Of a stretch of DNA of 64,000 nucleotides, positions 34,320-42,823 are shown in pieces. The notes under the pieces were generated by a model. It worked only from the letters and a program-made list of their open reading frames with translations. It was not told where the DNA came from and made no database searches. The DNA is from Mumia sp. Pv4-285 (GTDB lineage Bacteria; Actinomycetota; Actinomycetes; Propionibacteriales; Nocardioidaceae). Position numbers and translations under genes: made by a program. Numbering within the stretch: the stretch's first letter is position 1; every line of letters begins with the position of its first letter. The stretch lies in NCBI RefSeq assembly GCF_041320275.1, contig NZ_CP162023.1:4585353-4649352 (forward strand), written 5' to 3'.

Positions 34320-35462
34320 GTGTCTCTCACCGTCCGTACGATCAGCAGCGCCGACCACCTGGCGTACCTGAACGCCCTGCCCTCGGCGAGCTTCCTCCAG
34401 ACGCCCGCGTGGTCCGCGGTGAAGGCGGAGTGGAAGGGCGAGTCGATCGGCTGGTTCGACGGTGCCGAGATCGTGGGCGCCGGCCTCGTGCTCTACCGCA
34501 AGCTGCCCAAGGTCTCGAAGTACCTCGCCTACCTCCCGGAGGGCCCGAGCATCGACTTCTCGGCGGCCGCCGAGGGTGAGGGCGGTCTCTCGGCGTGGCT
34601 CGACCCGATGGTGAGGCACCTCGCCGGCAAGGGGGCGTTCGGCGTCCGCATGGGTCCGCCGGTCGTGCTGCGGCACTGGGACGCGGCCACCGTGAAGAAG
34701 GCCGTCGCCGATCCCGCGCTCCGGACCCTCGGCGACGCCCCGGCGACCGCGTCCGACCCGCGCGCCCTCGCCGTGACCGCCGAGCTCCACCGCCTCGGAT
34801 GGCGCGAGCAGGTGGGTGAGGGCGGCTTCACGGCCGGCCAGCCGAAGTACAACTTCTGGCTCCCCCTCGTCGACGCCGACGACGTGCCCCGCTCCGAGGA
34901 GGCCGTGCTCCGCGGGATGAACCAGCTGTGGCGGCGCAACATCAAGAAGGCCACCAAGGCGGGCGTCGAGGTGTCGCTCGGCGGAGCCGACGACATCGCC
35001 GCCTTCCACACCATCTACGCGGAGACCGCCGAGCGCGACCACTTCACGCCGCGGCCGCTGCCGTACTTCCGCACGATGTGGGACGCGCTCAACGGCGAGG
35101 ATCCCGACCGCATGCGGCTCTACCTGGCGCACCACGAGGGCGACCTCGTCGCCGCGACCACGCTGGTGCGCGTCGGGCAGCACGCCTGGTACTCGTACGG
35201 CGCCTCGACGACCGCCAAGCGCGACGTGCGCGGTTCCAACGCGATCCAATGGCAGATGGTCCGCGACGCGCTCGCCGCGGGATGCGCGGTGTACGACATG
35301 CGCGGCATCACCGACACCCTCGACCCCGAAGACAGCCACGTCGGGCTCATCCAGTTCAAGGTCGGCACCGGCGGCGAGGCCGTCGAGTACGCCGGCGAGT
35401 GGGACCTACCGGTGAACAAGCTCCTGTACCTCGCGTTCCAGCAGTACATGAAGCGCCGCTGA
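34320..35462 (+). CDS. FemX/FemAB-like peptidoglycan aminoacyltransferase
   Basis: A 380-aa protein with two GNAT-like halves. SASFLQTPAWSAVKAEWKGES is the usual FemX opening, LYRKLPKVSKYLAYLPEGPSI follows, then LWRRNIKKATKAGVEVSLG, and the C-terminus IQFKVGTGGEAVEYAGEWDLP is conserved. Fem proteins add amino acids from tRNA to the lipid II stem peptide, building cross-bridges. GTG 34320 gives VSLTVRTIS. The alanine-racemase-like gene starts 12 nt later. Confidence 0.9.
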   Translation: MSLTVRTISSADHLAYLNALPSASFLQTPAWSAVKAEWKGESIGWFDGAEIVGAGLVLYRKLPKVSKYLAYLPEGPSIDFSAAAEGEGGLSAWLDPMVRHLAGKGAFGVRMGPPVVLRHWDAATVKKAVADPALRTLGDAPATASDPRALAVTAELHRLGWREQVGEGGFTAGQPKYNFWLPLVDADDVPRSEEAVLRGMNQLWRRNIKKATKAGVEVSLGGADDIAAFHTIYAETAERDHFTPRPLPYFRTMWDALNGEDPDRMRLYLAHHEGDLVAATTLVRVGQHAWYSYGASTTAKRDVRGSNAIQWQMVRDALAAGCAVYDMRGITDTLDPEDSHVGLIQFKVGTGGEAVEYAGEWDLPVNKLLYLAFQQYMKRR

Positions 35463-35474
35463 GGAAGGCTGACC

Positions 35475-36539
35475 ATGACGCTCACGCTCCACGTCGACGG
35501 CGAACGCTGGCGCTCGCACCTGCGGGGCACCGCCGAGCTGTACGACGGCATCATCCCGGTCATCAAGGGCAACGGATACGGGTTCGGCAACCGCGCCCTC
35601 GCGCGGCGGGCGGACTGGCTGGGTGCGGACACCGTCGCGGTCGGGACGTACGCCGAGCTAATCGACGTGCTCCCGCGCTTCGGCGGCGACGTGCACGTCC
35701 TCACGCCGTGGCGCCCGTTCTGGACCGACACGATCCGTCCGGAGCGCATGTACGACCCGCGCGTCGTCCACACCGTCAGCCGTGTCGAGGACCTGGAGCC
35801 ATTGCGCGCCGAGGCACCCGACGGCACACGGATCGTCGTGGAGGGCGAGACCGCGATGGCTCGCCACGGCGTCGACCAGCACGCGCTGACGTCGGTCGCC
35901 GACGAGCTGGGTGCGCTCCGCCTCGCCGGGTTCTCGATCCACCTGCCATTGTCCGAGGCCAACTTCACCGAGGCCGAGCGATGGGCGGCGGCGTTCGAGG
36001 CGTCGAAGCTCGCACCGCACGCCTCCGGCACGCCCCTCTTCACCGTCTCGCACCTCAGCGACCGCGAGGTTCGCGCGCTGGCCGAACGCCGCCCAGGGCT
36101 GCGCGTACGCCCCCGGGTCGGCACCGCGCTCTGGCTCGGCGACCGCGGTGCGTTCCGGGTCACCGGCGTCGTGATCGACCGGCACGTCGTCGAGCGCGGT
36201 GAGCGGATCGGCTACCGCCAGCGGCCGATGCCGGTCGGCGGCACGGTCCTGATCGTGTCCGGCGGCACCTCGCACGGCATCGGGCTCGAGGCACCCAGCT
36301 CGGCCGTGACGCTCAAGCAGCGGGCGACCTCGGTCGCGAAGGGCAGCCTGGGCGCTGCCGGCCTCGCGCTGTCGCCGTTCCTCATCGCCGGCAAGCAGCG
36401 CTGGTTCGTGGAGCCGCCGCACATGCAGGCGAGCATGATCCTCGTCCCGAGTGGTACGACCGTTCCTGAGGTGGGCGACGAGGTCGAGCTCGACGTCCGC
36501 ATGACCACCACCACGTTCGACGTCGTCGACCTGCCGTAG
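35475..36539 (+). CDS. Alanine-racemase-like PLP enzyme
   Basis: A 354-aa protein with the PLP-Lys motif IPVIKGNGYGFGN (Lys31), matching AVVKANAYGHG of alanine racemase. The barrel continues to about residue 230 and a small beta domain follows. The second catalytic Tyr region near the C-terminus (RMTTTTFDVVDLP) is not typical, so racemase activity is uncertain. Its pairing with femX is recurrent in actinobacteria and suggests a cell-wall amino acid supply role. Confidence 0.8.
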   Translation: MTLTLHVDGERWRSHLRGTAELYDGIIPVIKGNGYGFGNRALARRADWLGADTVAVGTYAELIDVLPRFGGDVHVLTPWRPFWTDTIRPERMYDPRVVHTVSRVEDLEPLRAEAPDGTRIVVEGETAMARHGVDQHALTSVADELGALRLAGFSIHLPLSEANFTEAERWAAAFEASKLAPHASGTPLFTVSHLSDREVRALAERRPGLRVRPRVGTALWLGDRGAFRVTGVVIDRHVVERGERIGYRQRPMPVGGTVLIVSGGTSHGIGLEAPSSAVTLKQRATSVAKGSLGAAGLALSPFLIAGKQRWFVEPPHMQASMILVPSGTTVPEVGDEVELDVRMTTTTFDVVDLP

Positions 36540-36572
36540 GCGACGCCGTACGACGCGGGCCGGCGGAGCCGG

Positions 36573-37334
36573 TCAGCGCACGCTCATCCCGGCGGTGAGG
36601 TCGGCCACGACTCCTGTCATCGGGCCGGCACCGTCCGACGCCACGAACGCCGCCGTACGCCCGACCTCGTCGAGCGTCGGGAGCCGCCCGAGCAGCGTCA
36701 GCCCTTCGAGGAACGCAGCGAACTCGGCCTCGCTCATCGGCAGGTCGGGCGTGTAGCCCATCGCGTCGGCGATGCGGTGCGGTCGCAGGCAGACGACGCG
36801 GACGCCTGCCGGCCCGAGCTCGGCGGCCAGCGTCCGGGTCATCCCCTCGACCGCGGCGCACGCGACGCCGAACCCGGCCGTCCCCGCGATCGCGAGCGGG
36901 GCCGGTGACGCGGAGAGGGTGATCAGCGTCCCCGAGCGGCGCTCGACCATGTGGCGGGCCGCGGCTCGACTCGTGAGCAGCTGGCTCGTCGCCCAGCTGG
37001 TGACGGGGTGGAGGAACTCGTCGAGCCCGATGTCGAGCAACGGGACTCCTTGCACGGGATCGGTCGCCATGGCGTTGAGGACCACGTCGAGGCGCCCCTC
37101 GCGTCGTACGACGTCGGCTGCGTGGGCGTCGACGGCGATCTCGTCCAGCGCGTCGAGCTCGGCGACGTACGCCGTACCGCCGTCGGCGCGGATCTTCTCC
37201 GCCGTCTGCTCCACGGTCGCGAGCGTCCTCCCGCTCAGGTGGACCACCGCGCCTTCGCGGGCGAACGCTCGCGCGACCGCTCCACCGATCCTGCCGCCGG
37301 CCGCGTGCACCGCGGCGACCTTCCCTTCGAGCAT
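36573..37334 (-). CDS. SDR-fold protein lacking catalytic Tyr and Lys
   Basis: A 253-aa Rossmann protein: GKVAAVHAAGGRIGGAVARAF carries a modified nucleotide loop, then NAMA (Asn87) and LSASPAPLAI with a catalytic-type Ser. The YxxxK motif is replaced by F155-GVA-C159 (GTAGFGVACAAVEGMTR). The helix-4 Asn also appears changed to Thr. Dehydrogenase activity of the usual kind is therefore unlikely; a binding or regulatory role is possible. There is no good ribosome site before ATG 37334 or 37337. Confidence 0.8.
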   Translation of the reverse strand: MLEGKVAAVHAAGGRIGGAVARAFAREGAVVHLSGRTLATVEQTAEKIRADGGTAYVAELDALDEIAVDAHAADVVRREGRLDVVLNAMATDPVQGVPLLDIGLDEFLHPVTSWATSQLLTSRAAARHMVERRSGTLITLSASPAPLAIAGTAGFGVACAAVEGMTRTLAAELGPAGVRVVCLRPHRIADAMGYTPDLPMSEAEFAAFLEGLTLLGRLPTLDEVGRTAAFVASDGAGPMTGVVADLTAGMSVR

Positions 37335-37354
37335 CATGCCGTCGACGCTATGAG

Positions 37355-37367
37355 TTGCATGATGCAA
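37355..37367. promoter_or_regulatory. Palindrome TTGCAT-G-ATGCAA upstream of the SDR gene
   Basis: A perfect 13-bp dyad, 20 bp before the start codon of the SDR-fold gene, followed by another TTGCAC-like half site. It is TetR-operator sized. No TetR gene is adjacent. Confidence 0.45.
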
Positions 37368-37411
37368 GTGCAATTCTTTTCTCCCTGTTGCACTTTCCGT
37401 GGGGCCCCACG

Positions 37412-37457
37412 CAGAGTGCGTGCCCCACCGGACGCTTCAGGTGGGGCACGCACTCTG
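37412..37457. terminator. 18-bp perfect inverted repeat, terminator of the epoxide hydrolase gene
   Basis: CAGAGTGCGTGCCCCACC (37412-37429) and its exact complement (37440-37457) flank a 10-nt loop. It begins 36 nt beyond the epoxide hydrolase stop, in its direction of transcription. A second palindrome, CGTGGGGCCCCACG, abuts at 37399-37412. Confidence 0.7.
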
Positions 37458-37492
37458 AGGTGGGACCAACGGAAGGTGGCTGGCGGCAGCCG

Positions 37493-38644
37493 TCAGGCGG
37501 TGGCGAAGAACGCCCGGAGGTCCGCGACCACCTCGGCCGGTCGCTCGAGCATCGCGTAGTGGCCACCCTCGGGGAACTCGCTCCAGTGCACGATGTTGTC
37601 GTTGTCGCGCTCGGCGAACGCTCTGATCGTCTTGAAGTCGTCGGCGAACACCGAGACTCCGGTACGGGAGTGGTTGACCTGCGGCTCGGCAGCGCGGCGG
37701 GCCTCTTCGAAGTGGTAGCGCCCGGCCGTCGCCGACGTGTTCGTCAGCCACTCCAGCGTCACCTCGGCGAGGATCTGGTCAGTCGTGAGGAGACTCGTCC
37801 CATCTCCGAACGACTGGAACAGCTCGTTCCACGCCAGCTGCCCGACCGGTGAGTCGGAGACGCCGACGGCGACGGTCTGCGGGCGGGACGCGTTGATCGC
37901 GTTGTAACCGCCCACCGACTGGAACCACTGCAGGTGCTCGAGCGCCGCGAACTCCTTCGGTCCGAATCCGTCCATCTCGCCCGGCGCGCCGGTCGGGAAG
38001 GAGAACAGCTGCAGCACGTGCATCCCGAGGAAGCCCTCCGGCTCCATCCGCCCGAGCTCGCGCGAGACCATCGCGCCTCCGTCGCTGCCGTGGGAACCGT
38101 ACGAGTCGTAGCCGAGCCGGCGCATCAGCACGTCGTACGCCCGCGCGACCCTCTCCATCGTCCAGCCGCGGTCGACGACGGGGATGCTGTAGCCGAACCC
38201 GGGCATGGACGGCACCACGACGTCGAAGGCGTCCTCCGCGCGTCCACCGTGGGCCACCGGGTCGACGAGCGGGTCGATCATCTCCAGGAAGTCGATCACC
38301 GAACCCGGGTACGAGTGCGCGAGCAGGAGCGGCGTGGCGTCCTCCTCGGCGGACCGGACGTGCAGGAAGTGGATCGTCTGGCCGTCGATCTCGGTGAGGA
38401 ACTGGTCGTATGCGTTGAGGCGGTTCTCGACCGCGCGCCAGTCGAAGGACGTGCGCCACTGCTCGACGACCTCGCTGAGGTACGCGTTCGGCACGCCGTA
38501 GGTCCAGTCGTCGCCGGGCGCTGCCTGCGGGAGGCGCGTCCGCGCGAGACGGTCGGCCAGGTCGTCCAGATCGGCCTGCGGGACCTCGATCCTGAAGGGC
38601 GTGATCGAGGGGACGACGCTGTTGCTGCTCTCGTGTGTGCTCAT
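37493..38644 (-). CDS. Epoxide hydrolase (alpha/beta-hydrolase with EHN domain)
   Basis: A 383-aa enzyme. The N-terminal EHN region (FRIEVPQADLDDLADRLARTR, then WTYGVPNAYLSEVVEQWR) caps an alpha/beta-hydrolase core. HSYPGS forms the oxyanion loop, GSHGSDGGAMVSREL holds the nucleophile Asp and EFPEGGHYAMLERP the His. It opens epoxides by adding water. ATG 38644 gives MSTHESS. It is divergent from the WYL regulator, 61 bp away, and so is probably its target. Confidence 0.9.
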   Translation of the reverse strand: MSTHESSNSVVPSITPFRIEVPQADLDDLADRLARTRLPQAAPGDDWTYGVPNAYLSEVVEQWRTSFDWRAVENRLNAYDQFLTEIDGQTIHFLHVRSAEEDATPLLLAHSYPGSVIDFLEMIDPLVDPVAHGGRAEDAFDVVVPSMPGFGYSIPVVDRGWTMERVARAYDVLMRRLGYDSYGSHGSDGGAMVSRELGRMEPEGFLGMHVLQLFSFPTGAPGEMDGFGPKEFAALEHLQWFQSVGGYNAINASRPQTVAVGVSDSPVGQLAWNELFQSFGDGTSLLTTDQILAEVTLEWLTNTSATAGRYHFEEARRAAEPQVNHSRTGVSVFADDFKTIRAFAERDNDNIVHWSEFPEGGHYAMLERPAEVVADLRAFFATA

Positions 38645-38705
38645 GAGACGAAGGTATGAGCCATTGCGGAACACCTGATGCCTATTATCTGGCAGGATCT
38701 GAAGA

Positions 38706-39665
38706 ATGTTGGAGACCTCCTCGCGGCTGCTCTCACTGCTCGCCGTGCTCCAGTCCCGGCCTGCCTGGTCCGGGACCGAGCTCGCCGAGCGGCTCGACGT
38801 CACACCGCGCACCGTCCGCAACGACGTCGAGCGTCTGCGCGAGCTCGGGTACCCCATCGAGGGCGTGCGTGGTCGTGCCGGCGGCTACCGGCTCGGCCCC
38901 GGCGCCAAGCTCCCGCCGCTCCTGCTCGACGACGCCGAGGCTGTCGCCGTGGCGATCGGGCTCCGTGCCGGCACAGGCGTCGCCGGCATCGAGGAGAGCA
39001 GCGCGAGCGCGCTCGCCAAGCTCGAGCAGGTGCTGCCGCACCGGCTGCGTCGCCGTGTCGAGGCCGTCACGAAGACCGTCGACGCCGGGCCGGTCAACAC
39101 GGACAGCAACGTCGAGGACCCGCAGATCGACTCCGAGGTCCTGACCCGGATGGCCGACGCGGTCCGTGACCGCGAGCGACTCCGGCTCGAGTACGAGGGG
39201 ACGCGGCTCGACGTGGAGCCGTACCGCGTCATCACGTGGCAGCGCCGCTGGTACCTGGTCGCACGGGAGGTGCCCTCCGGTCAGTGGCGTGCGCTGCGCA
39301 TCGACTGGGCGGAGGTCAGCGCGATGCCCCAGCCACGGTTCGACGCTCGCCCGATGGACGTCGACGACTACACGAGCTTCGTCGTGCGCGAGGTGGCGTC
39401 GTCCGGGTGGTCCGTCCACGCACGGATCACCGTCGCGGCGCCGGCCGACGAGGTGCGTTCGCGGATCAACGACGCGGTCGGCGTCGTCGAGGCCGTCGAC
39501 GACCGGACGTGCGTCCTCATCACCGGCGCGGACAGCATCGAGATCCTCGCCGTCTACATCGGGATGCTCGGGCTCGACTTCAGCGTCGACTCGCCGACGG
39601 AGCTCGTGGAGCACGTGCGGCTCCTCGGACATCGGTACGCCGCTGCCGCCGGAGGCACTCGGTGA
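38706..39665 (+). CDS. YafY-type HTH/WYL-domain transcriptional regulator
   Basis: A 319-aa regulator. The N-terminal HTH_11 is LLSLLAVLQSRPAWSGTELAE followed by LDVTPRTVRNDVERLRELG. The WYL part contains LRLEYEGTRLDVEPYRVITWQ, then RRWYLVAREVPSGQWRALRID; a C-terminal extension follows. WYL domains bind small ligands or nucleic acid. A TGCC-N8-GGCA dyad around TATTAT lies in the 61-bp divergent promoter. The stop overlaps the dehydrogenase GTG. Confidence 0.9.
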   Translation: MLETSSRLLSLLAVLQSRPAWSGTELAERLDVTPRTVRNDVERLRELGYPIEGVRGRAGGYRLGPGAKLPPLLLDDAEAVAVAIGLRAGTGVAGIEESSASALAKLEQVLPHRLRRRVEAVTKTVDAGPVNTDSNVEDPQIDSEVLTRMADAVRDRERLRLEYEGTRLDVEPYRVITWQRRWYLVAREVPSGQWRALRIDWAEVSAMPQPRFDARPMDVDDYTSFVVREVASSGWSVHARITVAAPADEVRSRINDAVGVVEAVDDRTCVLITGADSIEILAVYIGMLGLDFSVDSPTELVEHVRLLGHRYAAAAGGTR

Positions 39666-40648
39666 GGGCGGCGTTCGCCATGACGCCCGGGCTCCAGCAC
39701 CGGTTCTTCGACGACACCCTGCTGCAGGAGCTGCGCGGTCTCGTCGAGATCGATCCTTCCGCCGTCATCGACAGCTTCGACGACTCGGTCGCCGCCGACC
39801 TCGAGGTGCTGGTGACCGCATGGGGCTGCCCCGCGATCGACGACGTCGCGCTGGCTCGCCTCCCTCGCCTGCGCGCCGTCGTGCACGCCGCCGGCTCGGT
39901 GAAGCACATCGTCGGCACGGGTGCCTGGGACCGTGGCCTGCGCGTCACCAGCGGAGCCGCTCTCAACGCTCGGCCCGTCGCCGAGTTCACGCTCGCAGCC
40001 GTGGTGTGGGCAGGCAAGAAGGTGCTGCCCCTCACCGACAGGTTCTCGGCGCAGCGTCGCACCCTGGAGCTGCCCTCCGACTCGAGCATCCCGGGGAACT
40101 ACCGCACGACGGTCGGGGTCCTCGGCGCTTCCGCGACCGGCCGCGCCCTCGTCGAGATGCTCTCCGTCCTCGACGTCACGATCCTGGTCGCGGATCCGAC
40201 ACTCGATCCCGAGACGGCTGCGGATCTCGGGGCCGAGCTCGTCTCGCTCGACGACCTGTTCATCCGCTCGCACGTCGTCTCGGTGCACGCGCCGCTGCTC
40301 CCCGAGACGCACCACCTGGTGGACCGGCGGCTGCTGTCGCTGATGCCCGACGGTGCCACGCTCATCAACACCGCACGGGGCCCGGTGGTCGATCACGAAC
40401 CGCTGCGCGCGGAGCTGACCTCCGGACGGCTCGACGCGATCCTCGACGTCACCGAGCCCGAGCCGCTCCCGGCCGACGACCCGCTCTGGACCCTGCCCAA
40501 CGTCATCCTGACGCCGCACATCGCAGGCTCCCAGGGCGGTGAGCTGCTGCGCCTGGGGCGCGCCGCGGTCGAGGAGGTGCGTGCCTTCGTCGAGGGCCGC
40601 CCACCCGTGCGACCCGTCACCGCCGCCGCGATGGAGACGAGCGCATGA
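39662..40648 (+). CDS. D-isomer-specific 2-hydroxyacid dehydrogenase
   Basis: A 328-aa enzyme. The Rossmann loop reads TVGVLGASATGRALVEMLSVL, close to the G-x-G-x2-G of the family but altered. LINTARGPVVDHEPL holds the catalytic Arg, VTEPEPLPADDPL the Glu and TPHIAGS the His. It reduces a 2-oxoacid or oxidises a D-hydroxyacid with NAD(P). GTG 39662 has GGAGG 7 nt upstream and overlaps the regulator stop; ATG 39680 is the alternative. Confidence 0.9.
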   Translation: MRAAFAMTPGLQHRFFDDTLLQELRGLVEIDPSAVIDSFDDSVAADLEVLVTAWGCPAIDDVALARLPRLRAVVHAAGSVKHIVGTGAWDRGLRVTSGAALNARPVAEFTLAAVVWAGKKVLPLTDRFSAQRRTLELPSDSSIPGNYRTTVGVLGASATGRALVEMLSVLDVTILVADPTLDPETAADLGAELVSLDDLFIRSHVVSVHAPLLPETHHLVDRRLLSLMPDGATLINTARGPVVDHEPLRAELTSGRLDAILDVTEPEPLPADDPLWTLPNVILTPHIAGSQGGELLRLGRAAVEEVRAFVEGRPPVRPVTAAAMETSA

Positions 40649-41430
40649 GCGCCCCCGGCACGGCACTGCGGTCCGGGATCTGCTCGGTGACCCTGCGTCA
40701 CCTCCCCACCGAGCAGGTGCTGGCGGTCGCCGCCGCGGCGGGTCTGGAGACGATCGAGTGGGGTGCCGACGTCCACGCGCCTGCGGACTCGCCGACTGCG
40801 CTCGCCGAACTGGCCGCCGCGACCCGCCGGTCCGGGCAACAGGTCGCCTCGTACGGGTCGTACTGGCGAGCCGCCACCTCGTCCCTCGCCGACGGCGCGG
40901 CCGCGATCCGTGCTGCGCACATCCTGGGTTGCTCCCGCGTACGCGTGTGGGCAGGCGTCACAGGCTCGGACACCGCCTCGGCGCAGCAACGGCGGGACGT
41001 CGTACGCGACGTCCGCGCGCTCGCCGACGACGCCGCGGAGCTCGGCATCACGATCGCCTTCGAGCACCACGACCGGACCCTCGCCGACACCCCGTCCTCG
41101 ACGCTCGACCTGCTGGCGGCGGTTGACCGTCCGAACGTCGGCACCTACTGGCAGCCTCGCGTCGGCGAGCCCACCGACGTCGCCGTCGCCGGGCTCGAAC
41201 AGCTTCTACCGTACGTCCGCGCGGTGCACGTGTTCTCGTGGTGGCCGCAGATCGCGCGACTCCCGCTCGCCGACCGCGCCGATCTCTGGACGCAGGTCAC
41301 GACCCTCCTCGCGTCGACGCACCGCGATCTCGACCTGCTGCTCGAGTTCGTCCCCGGCGACGAGGCCTCCTCGGTGGCCGGCGAGGCAGCAACCCTGCAG
41401 CGATGGATCGCGGATGCTGCCTCGTGCTAG
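40645..41430 (+). CDS. Xylose-isomerase-like TIM-barrel epimerase/isomerase
   Basis: A 261-aa AP-endonuclease-2-fold protein: SGICSVTLRHLPTEQVLAVA, AAGLETIEWGADVHAP, ITIAFEHHDRTLADTPSSTLD and VHVFSW. The Glu and His of EHHD are expected metal ligands. It is joined to the dehydrogenase by an ATGA overlap, so the two probably act in one catabolic route on a sugar-acid or polyol. Its stop is convergent with, and overlaps by 4 nt, that of the membrane glycosyltransferase. Confidence 0.85.
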   Translation: MSAPGTALRSGICSVTLRHLPTEQVLAVAAAAGLETIEWGADVHAPADSPTALAELAAATRRSGQQVASYGSYWRAATSSLADGAAAIRAAHILGCSRVRVWAGVTGSDTASAQQRRDVVRDVRALADDAAELGITIAFEHHDRTLADTPSSTLDLLAAVDRPNVGTYWQPRVGEPTDVAVAGLEQLLPYVRAVHVFSWWPQIARLPLADRADLWTQVTTLLASTHRDLDLLLEFVPGDEASSVAGEAATLQRWIADAASC

Positions 41431-42821
41431 CTCCGCGACGCGCTCGTGACCGCCGGCTGCGGACGCTCCTCGTACGCCCGCAGGTCGGCGGCAGCCGAAA
41501 GGCTCATGCGCGCGGCGAGCCAGATCGTGGCCGCGACGTGCGTGGCGATCGCGACGACGTAGACGACGTCTGCGGAGTCGCCGACCGGCAGCGTCGACTG
41601 CCCGACGTGCCACCAGGTGGCGACCACCAGGAACACCTCGGCGGCCTGCCACCAGAGGAGGTCACGCCACACCGGGTGGGCGAGGACGGCGAGCGGGAGC
41701 AACCAGAGCGCGTAGCCCGGTGCGTAGGTCGTGCTCACCAGCAGCATCGCCGCGAGCAGCACGAACGCGTAGCGCGCAGTCTGCGTGACGTCGCCCGAGC
41801 GCGCGGCGTTCACGAAGGTCATCGATGCCGCGAAGGCGCAGACCCCGATGGTGACGGCAGCGACCACCTGTGTCGACGGGTCGATACCGAGCTCGCGCAG
41901 CGCCGACCAGATCGAGCCGACGCCGTCGTCGCGGTACAACCAGCGCTGGATGCCCTCGCCCACGGCGGCACCCGAGGTGGAGACAGCAGCAGCAGCCCCG
42001 GCGACGACCACCGTGGCGATCCCCGTCACGAGGAGCCGCCCCGCTGCTCTCGCGTGCTGCAGCAGCGCGGTCGCGACCAGCGGGACGACGACAGCGATCG
42101 GCCACCACGCCGCGAGGACGGCGACGCCGAGCACGACCCCGGCCGTGCGGGCTCGGCCGGCCGTCCACGCGGCGAGTCCGAGCGCGACCAGCGCCACTCC
42201 CACGAGATCCCACCCCACTCCGAGAAGCAGCGCGACCAGAGGTGATGCCGCGAGCGGCATCAGTCCGGCGAGCAACGGCCCTCGGACCGGCCACGGTCGC
42301 AGGGCGTCGTGCGTGGGCGACCGCATCCACGCGCGGGCCAGCACGACGAGCGACAGCAGGAGCGCGAGCAGAGAGACGATTGCCGCCAGCCCCGTGTAGG
42401 CGACGGCCTCACGGCGGACGTCGCGCGCCTGCTCGACCTGGGCCGCGTCCTCGTCCGCACGCTCCGCGAGATCCGGTCGGGCCACGACGTGCACCACGGA
42501 CGCGGCGGCGTACTGAACGAGACCGATCGGGAGCGGCACCGCGTTGACCGGCCAGCGCCCGTCGTCGCGAGACCACGGGAGGATGCCCTCGGCGAGCCCG
42601 GTGGTGGCGTACTCGCCCGGCAGCTCGCTCGCGCACAGCCGCGCGTACGAGGCGCCTGCCGGGACGGGAGACGTGGAGAACCAGCGGTGCCCGTCTGCCA
42701 CGGCGCACGACGTCTTCGTCGCCAGGCCGAGCGTGCCGACGAGGGCCGCGGTCGCCAGCAGGATCCGCAGCGGCGTCCACCACGCGTTCGGCAAGACCCG
42801 GCCCCCCGCCGGCTCACCCAC
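41427..42821 (-). CDS. GT87-type polytopic membrane mannosyltransferase-like protein
   Basis: A 464-aa protein with about eleven hydrophobic segments. A long periplasmic loop near residues 30-105 contains CASELPGEYATTGLAEGILPW. Helices continue to RWLYRDDGVGSIWSALRELG, and YAFVLLAAMLLVSTTYAPGYAL resembles GT-C polyprenyl-phosphate mannose transferases. It starts at GTG 42821, 2 nt after the PBP stop, so the two are probably coupled. It likely glycosylates a surface polymer. Confidence 0.75.
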   Translation of the reverse strand: MGEPAGGRVLPNAWWTPLRILLATAALVGTLGLATKTSCAVADGHRWFSTSPVPAGASYARLCASELPGEYATTGLAEGILPWSRDDGRWPVNAVPLPIGLVQYAAASVVHVVARPDLAERADEDAAQVEQARDVRREAVAYTGLAAIVSLLALLLSLVVLARAWMRSPTHDALRPWPVRGPLLAGLMPLAASPLVALLLGVGWDLVGVALVALGLAAWTAGRARTAGVVLGVAVLAAWWPIAVVVPLVATALLQHARAAGRLLVTGIATVVVAGAAAAVSTSGAAVGEGIQRWLYRDDGVGSIWSALRELGIDPSTQVVAAVTIGVCAFAASMTFVNAARSGDVTQTARYAFVLLAAMLLVSTTYAPGYALWLLPLAVLAHPVWRDLLWWQAAEVFLVVATWWHVGQSTLPVGDSADVVYVVAIATHVAATIWLAARMSLSAAADLRAYEERPQPAVTSASRS

Positions 42822-42823
42822 GA

